From NCBI GenBank assembly GCA_002364615.1, contig DEYP01000003.1, forward strand, positions 1 through 64,000: 64,000 nt of DNA, in the 5' to 3' direction. Position numbers and translations under genes: made by a program. A model generated the notes under the pieces. That model did no database searches, was not told where the DNA came from, and saw nothing but the letters and a program-made list of their open reading frames with translations. Of the stretch, positions 55,301-63,774 are shown piece by piece; position 1 is the stretch's first letter, and each line of letters begins with the position of its first letter. This DNA comes from Arsukibacterium sp. UBA3155 (GTDB lineage: Bacteria > Pseudomonadota > Gammaproteobacteria > Enterobacterales > Alteromonadaceae).

Positions 55301-55557
55301 GTGTCGGTTTGTGCCAGTACAATATTTTGCCGGTACGGCGAAAAGCCCGCCCCCCATACCTGAGCACTGATCTGGCTTAAATCATCGCTGTACTCCAGCT
55401 TCAGCACTTTGCCGGCTTGCAAATACGCCCGGGCCCGATGCAGGGTGGCACTGTCAAACCATTGCAGCAAACGGTCTTCGTCCAGGGGGAAAGCATGCTG
55501 TTCGGTGGGGTTATTCAAAATATCGTTAACTCTTACTGAAGTGACTTCTGGCGGCAA
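52303..55557 (-). CDS. SNF2-family helicase with N-terminal SWIM zinc finger
   Basis: A 1084-residue protein. The SWIM finger CxCx5CxH is complete (Cys94, Cys96, Cys102, His104). The SNF2 motor occupies the C-terminal half: motif I DDMGLGKT (about 640), motif II DEAQHIKN, motif III LTGTPLENHL, motif V LKAGGTGLNLTAAD and motif VI QATDRAHRIGQ. Such HepA/RapA-related proteins remodel nucleoprotein, for example stalled polymerase or repair intermediates. The start appears to be TTG with AGG upstream, so its N-terminus is uncertain. Confidence 0.92.
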   Translation of the reverse strand: MPPEVTSVRVNDILNNPTEQHAFPLDEDRLLQWFDSATLHRARAYLQAGKVLKLEYSDDLSQISAQVWGAGFSPYRQNIVLAQTDTGWALRDSCSCPVGHRCKHILAVLLRLKRDYSQQQLRIKQLPQLKLDNWFTELEQLQQPVRDDSGDTVLYLLSYGQAGLQLYPRRVRPMKKGGYTKGQTIGKYDLVSPQPPSWLNDSDYQLLTLFRSHNLADQSVLEDNWGYQLLQQLLATERCMFSEARYPLSWGEQRPLELSWHNSKAGQQLGWQIGDDHNSVLVFTDPPCYLDTDTYQLGLLVTPLSGRELKLLSKMPPAPAALLQSRLGRLQQLLPKISLPMPAGLGVEQINVKPTPVLQLKMLPRHSKGRQEPVALLSFDYDKQRLPLDLQASQTEVQQGSRTYFVKRHRPSETAALEVLLELELLSLPALPAPNEQQAAFGVGDGPDNPELWQPLLQQLDSLRDDGWQVEQASDFNLDILAATPYLQVQDGKKTGFELGIQVDIDGQQVPLLPLISQWLRQNGLPGAEQQIWLSLPQGKLALPMTLIQPLIDTIVELLNMHKAPLTLELPDFKAAILPPPGAAEIQYLNANRLASLNQQLHNFSGITDVALPDNLQATLRAYQQQGLNWLTFLKQYGLGGVLADDMGLGKTLQTLSFILKQYQKGELNQPALIVCPTSLLGNWQQEARRFTPDLKVLQVYGPKRRPLFEQLADYQLIVTSYPLLVRDIALYRQHRFSVVVLDEAQHIKNAGSQAAQSVRVLHRDFSLALTGTPLENHLGELKSLFDFVLPGLLGTEQHFSQVYRKPIEKHGDAERARVLRQKIAPFMLRRTKGQVATELPEKTEIVQLLELEADQRNLYESIRLIMETKVRELFVRKGVAASQIEFLDALLKLRQVCCDARLVPIEQAQTVRHNAKLQWLRDTLPEMLEEGRRILLFSQFASMLHLIEQELQYMGISYSKLTGQTKQRQTQIDAFQNGETEVFLISLKAGGTGLNLTAADTVIHYDPWWNPAAEQQATDRAHRIGQDKAVFVYKLIARNTVEEKVQQLQSFKQGLADQLLGGSKGQLWQGEAADLLALFSSDE

Positions 55558-55659
55558 CGGTCAAGCCTGACACCAACGAAAACTCCCATGCTAGCTTACT
55601 TTGCCGGCAGACCAAAGCGTCTTCGTCAGTTACTGGTCGTTTTTCAACGAAATGGGGTA

Positions 55660-57348
55660 TTAAAAATAGTAGTCCAGGCTTAACTCAATATAGTCATCAC
55701 GGCGCAGATTATAGAGTACATCAGTGACATCATCGCTTTGAAACAACCAGCCATTCAGGCGAAGTCGCAGGCTGTTCGTTAACCGCATCGAGGCTTCAAG
55801 CCTGGCACTGCGGCTATCACTACGGTCCAAATCCTGCAATACCCCAAATAATAGCTCGCTGCCGGCCACATCATTCAGCGCCAGCCGCCAGCCAACAAAA
55901 ATGTCATTCTGTCCGGTAACCGGCGCCTGTAAACCGCGGCTGTCATATTGATACTCTGCCAGCCAGCCTAAATCCCAGCTGCGGTTAAATACTCCTACCC
56001 GGGTATACTCATAGCCCACGGTTGTCGCCACAAACTCTTGCGGGCCACTGCGCCGGTAAATACTCTCCAGTTTCCATAGCCAGTCACCTGCCACGTATTG
56101 GGCATCGACGCCAAATTGCTGCATCTGAAAGTAATAGGGTTGCAGTTGTTGTGCTGCAGGTTGCGGTATCAGCAGGGGCTCGCGGCTGTTGCCGGCAAAA
56201 TAACTGAGTCCCAAATCCAGTGCACTGAAACGCTGCGACCAGCGCAGGGCAACATCCAGGTTGCTACGCTTTTCACTGGACTCATACAATGCGATATCTT
56301 GTTCAACCGGCCAGGGCGTGGTCAGCCGGCCAGCGGGATCGGCAAACAAACGTTCTCTGAAATACGGCAGTAAATATAGCTCGAGGGTACCGGCGCTATT
56401 CCAGCCTTTGAAACTGAGCATTGGCTGGCCCAACCGGGCTTCCATATCCACGCCGCCCGCCATATCTACCTGGTTTATCACATCGACCAGGCGCTGTGAT
56501 TCACTTACCCCCCAGAACACGATGTCGTTGCCGGCTTTAAACTCCCAGTTACTGGCCGCATAGCGCCAGTAAGCCTGGCGCAAATCCAGTAAGTTGCTGG
56601 CGCTGTCGCGTTGGTGCCAGCGTAAAAACGGCGTAAGCTGAAAATGCTGACTGCCATCGTCATTCTGCCATGACCAGTCTGACAACACACTAAGCAGAGT
56701 ATGCGCCCGGGCCTGACCGGCAGCGCCGGTTTGGCCGAAATAGCGCTGCGCGGCGCTTAGCTGATGCTGTTGGCGTAAACTAAAGCGTGCTGGTAACGGC
56801 TCTGGCTGCGCTGCTGCGGTTGTGACCGCCGGTTCTGCGCTCTGAGCTGTGGTAGCAACAGCCGCTGGCGCCGTTGGCGCAACAACTGGCTCGCCGCTGG
56901 CTTGTGGCTGCGGCACTGGCGTTGGAAGTGCTGAGGCTGGCGGTGCTTCGGCGAGCGGCACTGTGGTTGGAGGTGTCGCAGGGACAAGCGCCGACATGCG
57001 CTGCCCTCTGATCGCCTGATAATACCAGGCCCGGGCTGCAGCAACCTCTGTTGCCAGCATATCGGCGCGGCTCGGCACTTGCAGTACCATGCCGGTACGT
57101 AATTTATTAATGTCGCCATCGACAAAGGCCGCAGGATTACTGCGCCATAACGCATACACCACCTGCGGCATACTGACGGTATCATCTGGCTGGGCCTGCA
57201 CCGCCACCCGCCATAAGGTATCGGTCGATACCACCGGGCCAAGCTCACGGGCCTGCAATGCATAGCCTGGCATCGCTGTCGTCAGCGCTATTAGCAGCAA
57301 TAAACCGGTCACCGTGGTTCGGTGCAACTGCGCAGCGAAGTTAATCAT
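55660..57348 (-). CDS. FimV/LysM-like N-terminal domain fused to DUF1302-like beta-barrel
   Basis: A 562-residue exported protein. After a signal peptide comes a FimV-type peptidoglycan-binding segment (about 30-105: LGPVVSTDTLWRVAVQAQPD, VVYALWRSNPAAF, LRTGMVLQVPS). A Pro/Ala-rich linker (115-185) follows, then about 370 residues with alternating aromatic strands typical of outer-membrane barrels (ending IELSLDYYF). Third gene of the RND operon, 30 bp after the LolA-like gene. It may connect the outer membrane to the cell wall; the combination is unusual. Confidence 0.7.
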   Translation of the reverse strand: MINFAAQLHRTTVTGLLLLIALTTAMPGYALQARELGPVVSTDTLWRVAVQAQPDDTVSMPQVVYALWRSNPAAFVDGDINKLRTGMVLQVPSRADMLATEVAAARAWYYQAIRGQRMSALVPATPPTTVPLAEAPPASALPTPVPQPQASGEPVVAPTAPAAVATTAQSAEPAVTTAAAQPEPLPARFSLRQQHQLSAAQRYFGQTGAAGQARAHTLLSVLSDWSWQNDDGSQHFQLTPFLRWHQRDSASNLLDLRQAYWRYAASNWEFKAGNDIVFWGVSESQRLVDVINQVDMAGGVDMEARLGQPMLSFKGWNSAGTLELYLLPYFRERLFADPAGRLTTPWPVEQDIALYESSEKRSNLDVALRWSQRFSALDLGLSYFAGNSREPLLIPQPAAQQLQPYYFQMQQFGVDAQYVAGDWLWKLESIYRRSGPQEFVATTVGYEYTRVGVFNRSWDLGWLAEYQYDSRGLQAPVTGQNDIFVGWRLALNDVAGSELLFGVLQDLDRSDSRSARLEASMRLTNSLRLRLNGWLFQSDDVTDVLYNLRRDDYIELSLDYYF

Positions 57349-57378
57349 AATACCTCAGTATTTTCCCGGCGTGCCCAA

Positions 57379-58188
57379 CTAGCGCAGCCGATCCAGTACA
57401 TTAACGTCAAAATCAGCGGCACTGCGGCCCACGTCAAATTGCAGCTCTTCTATCACCAAATCGGTACTTTTGCCGGTTTGATGGTTTTGCATCCGCAGCA
57501 GCATTGGCCGCCAGTATTTATCCTTAAATAATTTATAATCAGTGGCAACTAAGGTTTTCAGTAAGCTTTGTTTTTTATCATAAAACTCTATTTTCTGCAC
57601 CCGGTAATGCGCTTTGTCTACCCAGGCAATGGTTTTACTATAGCCCGAAAATTTGTCGGCCGGGATCCGCTCAATCACGTAACACATGACGCCGTTGACT
57701 TCCTCATCGCGCAAATAGCGAAACTGATATTTTTCCAGTTCAAATGAAGCCATGTCCTCGTATGCAAATTCGCTGGCCATAAAAGGCCCGGACTTATTAC
57801 GGCTGGCAATGCGCCGGGTACGCTTGATCGCCGGTAAAAACAACCACTGGTCGTCTTCGGCCGTGGGGTGAGAATGACTTAAAAATGCGGAGCCCCGCAC
57901 ATCACGCGGCTCATCAAATATAATCAGCGATTTATCGCCATCGCCTATCACTTCCAGTGCCAGAGTGCGCATGCGCCGGATACTTTCATCACCGCCGGCG
58001 TCTCGCAAAATCATCAGTACTTTACTTTCACTGTCACCCCAGCCGGTATCCCGCTTTTTCTGTTCAGTAGCAATTTGCAGGCCTTTTTCTGCTGAGCCTT
58101 CTGTCGGATCGGCGTGAACCGGTGCAACAAGCAGCAGACTGATGGTCAGAAAAAATATGCCTAAGCGGACGGTGTTATGGTGTGCCAT
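57379..58188 (-). CDS. LolA-like outer-membrane lipoprotein-sorting protein
   Basis: A 269-residue periplasmic protein (signal peptide ending VHA). The pattern DEPRDVRGSAFLSHSHPTAEDDQWLFLPAIKRTRRI and YRVQKIEFYDKKQSLLKTL is typical of the LolA-fold proteins annotated as outer membrane lipoprotein-sorting proteins that accompany RND/MMPL transporters. It may carry a lipid between membranes. ATG 58188 fits AAAGGAG at 10 nt spacing and overlaps the RND stop by 14 nt. Confidence 0.88.
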   Translation of the reverse strand: MAHHNTVRLGIFFLTISLLLVAPVHADPTEGSAEKGLQIATEQKKRDTGWGDSESKVLMILRDAGGDESIRRMRTLALEVIGDGDKSLIIFDEPRDVRGSAFLSHSHPTAEDDQWLFLPAIKRTRRIASRNKSGPFMASEFAYEDMASFELEKYQFRYLRDEEVNGVMCYVIERIPADKFSGYSKTIAWVDKAHYRVQKIEFYDKKQSLLKTLVATDYKLFKDKYWRPMLLRMQNHQTGKSTDLVIEELQFDVGRSAADFDVNVLDRLR

Positions 58189-60487
58189 CAGTTTTATACT
58201 CCTTTGCATCAAATTTTAATAAGCAGGCGGGCAGAAACAGAAAATCGATAATCAGTGCCACCAGGATCACCAGTGCGGTTAACATGCCCATATCAGAATT
58301 AAGCCGGAAGCCGGAGAGCATTAATACCCCAAAACCGGTTATTAGTACCACGGTGGTGATCCACAGCGCCCGGCCAACCGTGGTAAAAGCATAGCGTATG
58401 GCTTGCTCGGTTGCCTGCCCTTCCAGCCTGGCGGCCCGGTATTTACTTAGAAAGTGTACGGTATCGTCGACAATAATACCCAGACTCATGCCGGCCACTA
58501 CCGATAATGCCAGATTTATTTCACCACTTAGTACTCCCCATAAACCAAACGCGACCAGCGCCGGGGTAATATTAGGAATAAGGCTGATTAACCCCAGGCG
58601 CCATGATCGTAAACTAAAGACCAGCAGCAGCGAGATTAATAGCAGCGCTAATGGCAGTGTTTGCAGCATTGATGCCATATTTTTCTCGCCAATATGGGCA
58701 AACATCAGCGCGGTACTGGCAGCAGTTGCTGAATATGCACCGGCGTTTTCAGCCAGATACGCCAGCGCGCGCGTTTCAAAAGCAGTGAGCTGCTTACTGC
58801 CAAGGTTATGCAAACTAACGGCTACCCGGGTCGCGCTTTTATCCAGGTTTAACTGGTTATTTAAATCCAGGCCAAAGGGCAGCGACATTTCATACATTAG
58901 TAAGTACTGCGCGCTTTGCTGCCGGTTATCTGGCAACCGATAAAAGGCCGGGTCGTCCAGATTCATATTTTTATTCAGTCGCCGTATGGTATCCGTAATA
59001 CTGTTGACATGCTGCACCTCTGGCTGACGTTGCAGCCAGCTGGCAAAATCGGCTACTGCCTCTAAAAATTCCGGCTCATTCACCGCACCGGCTTCATTGC
59101 CGCCGATAACAAAATCAACCGTAGTGGCGCCAGTCAGGTTTTGCTCCAGAAAATCGTTAGCCTGACGAAACTCGGTATCGGCAGCAAAGTACTTAACCGC
59201 CTCATCGTTAATGATATTGCGACTGATTAAACTGCTGCAACCGAGGATTAGCAGGGTCATGCCCCAGAATAGCGGCTGTTGCCAGCGGATTACCTTGTTA
59301 GCCAGCCATAACATGCTTTTATCACTGCTTCCGGCGGCGCTGTGCTTACCCTGCCCGGCACTGATCGGCATAAATAACAGCAATGCCGGCAGCAGTACCA
59401 GACTGAACAGGCACGCAAGCATCACCCCTACTGCGGTCATATTGCCCAAGTCACGCAAAATAGGGACTTCAGAAAAATTCAGAGTTAAAAAGCCTATTGC
59501 GGTGGTGGCGCTGGTAATAAATACCGGCATACTGTTGCGCTTTAAACTGTACTGTATTGCCTGCAACCTGCTGTCACCGCGGCGCAGGGCAAATTGCATG
59601 GCGGCAATCAGATGCACCGAATCGGCGACCGCCAGTGTCATTAAAATCGTTGGCACATTCACCGTTGCCGTACTTAAAAACAGCCCGGCCCAACCAGCCA
59701 ATCCCAGGGTGCTGACTACAGTAACCACAATAATTACCAGCGTAGCCAGCGAGGCCAGTAGCGAGCGCAACAACCAGGCCAGCATCAGCAAAATAGCTGC
59801 AAACATGACTGGAATCAGAGTTTTTACGTCATTTTCGGCTTCATAGGCGAACGCATAGTTCATGGCCACCACGCCACTAACATGAAACGCCGTATCCGGA
59901 TGCGAGGCCTTAAACGTCTCCAGCATGGCCGAGATGGCCTGCCATACTTCTTTAACTTCGTGCTGCAGGTTTTGCTCTGGCAACTGCAAGGTAATATTAA
60001 TTGCCGTCACACTGCCATTGGCCGATACCAGGCGCTTCTTCAGCACCGGTTCGTTTAATGCCACGCCAGCTATCTTATTCAGCTCCGTATTATTAAGCTC
60101 AAGCGTTTCGCCAACCAGATCAGCGACCCATAAATCATCAGCAATGGCTTCGGTGTGTTGATAATTACTTAATGAATCTACCCGGATAGAATAGGGTGTT
60201 TGCCAGGCCGCTTCTGTCAATTGCCTGACCAGATCCAGAGTTTCTGCACTGAACACCTGTTTATCGGCCGGCGCGATAGCGATCAGGATATTATCGCTTT
60301 TATTAAACTGCTGCTGCATTTGCTCAAAGGCCTGCAGTTGCGGATTATCGTTGCTGAAAAAAATCCGGTAATCGCCACGAAAGTATAAATTGCCTATCCC
60401 CCAGCCACTGCCAACGATTATTAGCAGGCACAACGCTGTGACAACGCGCGGATACCCCAGAATATGCTGCAGAGCGCGTTGAATCAT
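58175..60487 (-). CDS. RND superfamily transporter of the MMPL/hopanoid type
   Basis: A 770-residue inner-membrane protein with two repeats of one helix, a large periplasmic loop and five helices; the duplicated SSD-like regions include LMTLAVADSVHLIAAMQFA in the first half and GMSLGIIVDDTVHFLSKYRAA in the second. The Asp in VADSVH/VDDTVH is the RND proton-relay type residue. Context with a LolA-like protein and a barrel points to lipid or hydrophobic compound export to the outer membrane. First gene of the operon; divergent from comM. Confidence 0.9.
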   Translation of the reverse strand: MIQRALQHILGYPRVVTALCLLIIVGSGWGIGNLYFRGDYRIFFSNDNPQLQAFEQMQQQFNKSDNILIAIAPADKQVFSAETLDLVRQLTEAAWQTPYSIRVDSLSNYQHTEAIADDLWVADLVGETLELNNTELNKIAGVALNEPVLKKRLVSANGSVTAINITLQLPEQNLQHEVKEVWQAISAMLETFKASHPDTAFHVSGVVAMNYAFAYEAENDVKTLIPVMFAAILLMLAWLLRSLLASLATLVIIVVTVVSTLGLAGWAGLFLSTATVNVPTILMTLAVADSVHLIAAMQFALRRGDSRLQAIQYSLKRNSMPVFITSATTAIGFLTLNFSEVPILRDLGNMTAVGVMLACLFSLVLLPALLLFMPISAGQGKHSAAGSSDKSMLWLANKVIRWQQPLFWGMTLLILGCSSLISRNIINDEAVKYFAADTEFRQANDFLEQNLTGATTVDFVIGGNEAGAVNEPEFLEAVADFASWLQRQPEVQHVNSITDTIRRLNKNMNLDDPAFYRLPDNRQQSAQYLLMYEMSLPFGLDLNNQLNLDKSATRVAVSLHNLGSKQLTAFETRALAYLAENAGAYSATAASTALMFAHIGEKNMASMLQTLPLALLLISLLLVFSLRSWRLGLISLIPNITPALVAFGLWGVLSGEINLALSVVAGMSLGIIVDDTVHFLSKYRAARLEGQATEQAIRYAFTTVGRALWITTVVLITGFGVLMLSGFRLNSDMGMLTALVILVALIIDFLFLPACLLKFDAKEYKTDGTP

Positions 60488-60619
60488 TTGTTGCTACCTT
60501 TGTTCGTGTGAATGGCATGGCGTTAGCCTTTGAGCTTAGCAGGCTATTGGTAAAGTGGGGAATAAGCAACTGTATTCATGCCGCTTTTGCCGCGCGGCCA
60601 CCCTGTAGCTTGCATTAAA

Positions 60620-60648
60620 TTAACAATATGCTAAACATAATGCATTAT
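60620..60648 (+). promoter_or_regulatory. candidate comM promoter
   Basis: TTAACA (60620-60625) and CATTAT (60643-60648) with a 17-base spacer, 24 bp before the ATG. In the 184-bp space shared with the divergent RND operon. Consensus match only. Confidence 0.4.
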
Positions 60649-60671
60649 TTAAGTAAAATATCGGAGACAGG

Positions 60672-62177
60672 ATGTCACTGGCCGTTGTTTACAGCCGGGC
60701 TCGCCATGGCCTGGATGCACCACTGGTTACCGTTGAGGTGCACATTAGCAATGGCTTGCCGGCGTTTCAGCTGGTAGGCCTGCCTGAAACGTCGGTAAAA
60801 GAATCACGCGACCGGGTGCGTAGCGCCATGGTTAACAGCGGTTTTGCGTTTCCCGATAGAAAAATAACCGTTAATTTAGCCCCGGCCGACTTACCCAAAG
60901 AGGGCGGCCGTTTTGACCTGCCTATTGCCCTTGGCATTATCGTCGCCAGTGGCCAGCTGAATGAACAGTGTACCGGCGAGTACGAGTTTTATGGCGAGCT
61001 GGCGTTATCTGGCGAAATACGGCCCATTCTGGGTGAGATCCCGGTGGCGGTGGCCTGCCGCGATGCAGGCCGGGCTGCGCTGATGCCAATGTTAAATGCC
61101 CAGCAGGCGCAGCAGGTACCGAAAGCAAAAATTCATGGCGCCGAGCATTTATTGCAGGTGCACAGCTTTTTACTGGCACAGCAGGCGTTGCCTGCAATTC
61201 CGCCGTTGCCCGAGCGACCGGTACAACATATGGCCGATTTAGCCGATGTACGCGGCCAGGGTCATGCTAAACGGGTACTGGAGATTGCAGCTGCCGGTGA
61301 GCACAATATGTTAATGCTGGGCCCGGCCGGTACGGGTAAGTCGATGTTGGCACAGCGCCTGCCCGGAATTTTACCGGCATTGACTGAGCAGGAAGCGCTG
61401 GCTACCGCCGCTATTTATTCCATTGCCGGCTTGCAGCGAAACCTGACCGACTGGCAACAGCGGCCTTTTCGCAGCCCGCACCACACCAGCTCGGCGGTGG
61501 CATTGGTCGGTGGCGGCTCAGTACCGCGACCGGGTGAAATATCACTGGCCCACCACGGCATTTTATTTTTAGACGAACTGCCGGAATTTCCACGTAAAGT
61601 GCTGGACGTGCTGCGCGAGCCGCTGGAAACTGGCATTGTGCATATTTCCAGAGCCGCCCGCCAGGCCGAGTTTCCGGCGCAGTTTCAGTTAGTGGCGGCG
61701 CTTAATCCCAGCCCGACCGGCCACCATGAGGATGGTCGCGCCACACCCGAGCAGGTTATGCGCTATTTAAACCGGTTATCGGGGCCGTTTATCGACCGGA
61801 TAGAATTACAAATTGAAGTGCCGTTATTGCCCAAAGGCATGCTAAGCCAGCAACACAGCACAGAGGAGAGTAGTGCCAGCGTCAAACAGCGGGTGGTGGC
61901 GGCCAGGGATATACAGCTGGCGCGCCAGGGCAAAGCCAATGCCCGGTTAAGCGGCAGCGAAATCGCTGATTTTTGCCCGCTAAAGCAGGATGATGCCCGC
62001 TTTTTAGAAGACACCATTCACCGCTTTAAATTATCGGCCCGTACCTACCATAAAATTATCAAAGTGGCGCGCACCATCGCCGACCTGCAGCAGCAACCGA
62101 ACATCAGCCGCGCCCATTTGATGGAAGCACTCAGCTACCGCGCACTGGAGCGGCTGCTGAGTTATTTAAAGACCTAA
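60672..62177 (+). CDS. comM: ComM/YifB family Mg-chelatase-like AAA+ ATPase
   Basis: A 501-residue protein with an N-terminal Lon-like domain (SLAVVYSRARHGLDAP, VGLPETSVKESRDRVRSA), then an AAA+ module: Walker A GPAGTGKS (about 217), Walker B LFLDELPEF and a C-terminal Mg-chelatase-type lid. ComM is a hexameric helicase that drives branch migration during natural transformation. Its presence is common and not proof of competence. GGAGACAGG precedes the ATG. Confidence 0.95.
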   Translation: MSLAVVYSRARHGLDAPLVTVEVHISNGLPAFQLVGLPETSVKESRDRVRSAMVNSGFAFPDRKITVNLAPADLPKEGGRFDLPIALGIIVASGQLNEQCTGEYEFYGELALSGEIRPILGEIPVAVACRDAGRAALMPMLNAQQAQQVPKAKIHGAEHLLQVHSFLLAQQALPAIPPLPERPVQHMADLADVRGQGHAKRVLEIAAAGEHNMLMLGPAGTGKSMLAQRLPGILPALTEQEALATAAIYSIAGLQRNLTDWQQRPFRSPHHTSSAVALVGGGSVPRPGEISLAHHGILFLDELPEFPRKVLDVLREPLETGIVHISRAARQAEFPAQFQLVAALNPSPTGHHEDGRATPEQVMRYLNRLSGPFIDRIELQIEVPLLPKGMLSQQHSTEESSASVKQRVVAARDIQLARQGKANARLSGSEIADFCPLKQDDARFLEDTIHRFKLSARTYHKIIKVARTIADLQQQPNISRAHLMEALSYRALERLLSYLKT

Positions 62178-62220
62178 CTCAAATACAGAGACTACAGCAA
62201 CCGGTTTGCTCACATCAACA

Positions 62221-62279
62221 CGCCGTAAATACTTCCCTGTAGGCTCGATTCGGCCATCCAGGCCTGCAACGGTCGACTT
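62221..62279. repeat. candidate dispersed intergenic repeat
   Basis: Between the convergent comM and pyrC ends lies a segment with CGTAAATACTTCCCTGTAGG, CTCGATTCGGCCATCC and AGGCCTGCAACGG. I recall similar 'TACATCCCTGTAGGCTC...GGCATCC' intergenic motifs in marine gammaproteobacteria. Some self-complementarity (GGCC...GGCC) is visible. Only one copy is in the window. Confidence 0.4.
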
Positions 62280-62314
62280 AGAGCAAGCCGATTACTGTCT
62301 TTGAAAACTAAGCG

Positions 62315-63346
62315 CTATACCAGCTTCCAGTTTAACATCTGGCCGGCATAAAACGGTACTATCGGCAGGCCATTAGGCAGGGTAATTTCTGCAGGCACCT
62401 GCCACTGTTGGCGCTGCAAAGTTACCGTACCTTCGTTACGTGGTAAACCGTAAAAATCCGCACCATAGTGGCTGGCAAAACCTTCCAGTTTGTCCAGGCA
62501 ACCCAGCTCGCCGAACACCTGAGCATATAGCTCTATTGCGCTATGCGCACTGTAGCAACCGGCACAACCACAGGCTGACTCTTTGCGATGCTTCTCATGC
62601 GGCGCTGAATCCGTACCGAGGAAAAACTTGGCAGAGCCACTGGCTACAGCTGCGCGCAGCGCTTCCTGATGGGTGCGGCGCTTTAATACCGGTAAACAAT
62701 AATTGTGCGGACGCACCCCGCCGACCAGTAAGTCGTTGCGATTGAGCAGTAAATGTTGCGGGGTAATGGTGGCGGCCACGTTGCTACCCGCTTCGCTGAC
62801 AAAACTAGCCGCATCGGCGGTCGTAATATGCTCAAACACCACTTTTAACTGCGGCAGCCGGGCGACAATATGCTGCAGGTAGCGGTCGATAAAGACTTTT
62901 TCCCGATCAAAAATATCAATATCATGGTCAGTGACCTCGCCATGTACCAACAGCAACATACCGTGTTCTGCCATTGCTTCAAATACCGGATACAGTGAGT
63001 CCAGCGCGCTGACTGCGGCGCTGGAATTGGTGGTGGCGCCAGCGGGGTATAACTTAGCTGCGACTACGCCGGCAGCCCTAGCATCAATAATTTGCTGGCG
63101 GCTGGTTTTATCGGTCAGGAACAAGGTAAGCAACGGTTGAAACTCGCTACCAACGGGCCGGGCTGCCAGAATACGCTCACGGTACGCCACAGCCATCTCG
63201 GCGGTGGTAACCGGCGGCACTAAGTTTGGCATAACAATAGCGCGGGCAAACTGACGGGCCGTGGCGGGAACCGTTTCCAGCAACATATCGCCATCACGAA
63301 AATGCAAATGCCAGTCGTCTGGGGTTTGGATAGTTAAGTGGCTCAT
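62315..63346 (-). CDS. pyrC: dihydroorotase
   Basis: A 343-residue zinc amidohydrolase of pyrimidine synthesis (carbamoyl aspartate to dihydroorotate). Motifs: metal-binding HLHFRD (His13, His15), the carboxylated Lys98 in [19 protein letters not shown], and LGTDSAPH near the end. Size equals the E. coli class II enzyme. ATG 63346 starts the conserved [18 protein letters not shown] block with GGAGCTGCTG upstream; the longer frame covers the promoter region. Confidence 0.96.
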   Translation of the reverse strand: MSHLTIQTPDDWHLHFRDGDMLLETVPATARQFARAIVMPNLVPPVTTAEMAVAYRERILAARPVGSEFQPLLTLFLTDKTSRQQIIDARAAGVVAAKLYPAGATTNSSAAVSALDSLYPVFEAMAEHGMLLLVHGEVTDHDIDIFDREKVFIDRYLQHIVARLPQLKVVFEHITTADAASFVSEAGSNVAATITPQHLLLNRNDLLVGGVRPHNYCLPVLKRRTHQEALRAAVASGSAKFFLGTDSAPHEKHRKESACGCAGCYSAHSAIELYAQVFGELGCLDKLEGFASHYGADFYGLPRNEGTVTLQRQQWQVPAEITLPNGLPIVPFYAGQMLNWKLV

Positions 63347-63489
63347 CAGCAGCTCCGGGCAGGTCAGGTAAAAAATAATGGTCGCTATAATAGCAAGGAA
63401 TCCGCAGTGGTGAAATCGACCGCGATTGGAAATAACCAGCGGGCAGCGGTTTTTATTCAACGTCGGCGGTTTAAACCAGCCACTGCTGT

Positions 63490-63517
63490 TTGCTACACTG
63501 GTAATAGAACTTATAGC
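63490..63517 (+). promoter_or_regulatory. candidate promoter of the CSGGAC small protein gene
   Basis: TTGCTA (63490-63495) and TATAGC (63512-63517) with a 16-base spacer, 39 bp before the ATG. Consensus match only. Confidence 0.35.
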
Positions 63518-63555
63518 AGTCACCACGAGCACTGCCGCAAACAGGAGTTAACAGC

Positions 63556-63720
63556 ATGTCTGATTTTGATTCTGAACTGGATTTTGATTTAAACAACCTT
63601 GATTTTGACGGTGCTGAAGCTGCGCTGGCGAAACAGCAAGCAGAAGCCGAAGCAAAAGCCGCCGAACCACAATTTGGTGATGACGACGACGAATGCAGCG
63701 GCGGCGCATGTAAAATTTAG
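63556..63720 (+). CDS. small acidic protein with C-terminal CSGGAC motif
   Basis: A 54-residue ORF with a strong CAGGAG site 6-8 nt upstream. Composition is very acidic: an N-terminal half rich in Asp/Phe (SDFDSELDFDLNNLDFDG), an Ala/Gln/Glu-rich helix, then FGDDDDECSGGACKI at the end. The CSGGAC pair resembles a metal- or thiol-binding tail. Codon use matches the neighbours and it has its own promoter-like sequence, supporting a real gene. Family not recognised. Confidence 0.75.
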   Translation: MSDFDSELDFDLNNLDFDGAEAALAKQQAEAEAKAAEPQFGDDDDECSGGACKI

Positions 63721-63774
63721 TGTTTGTTGTTGATAAGGGCTTATACTGTCAGAAAATAGTCCCTGGATAATAAA

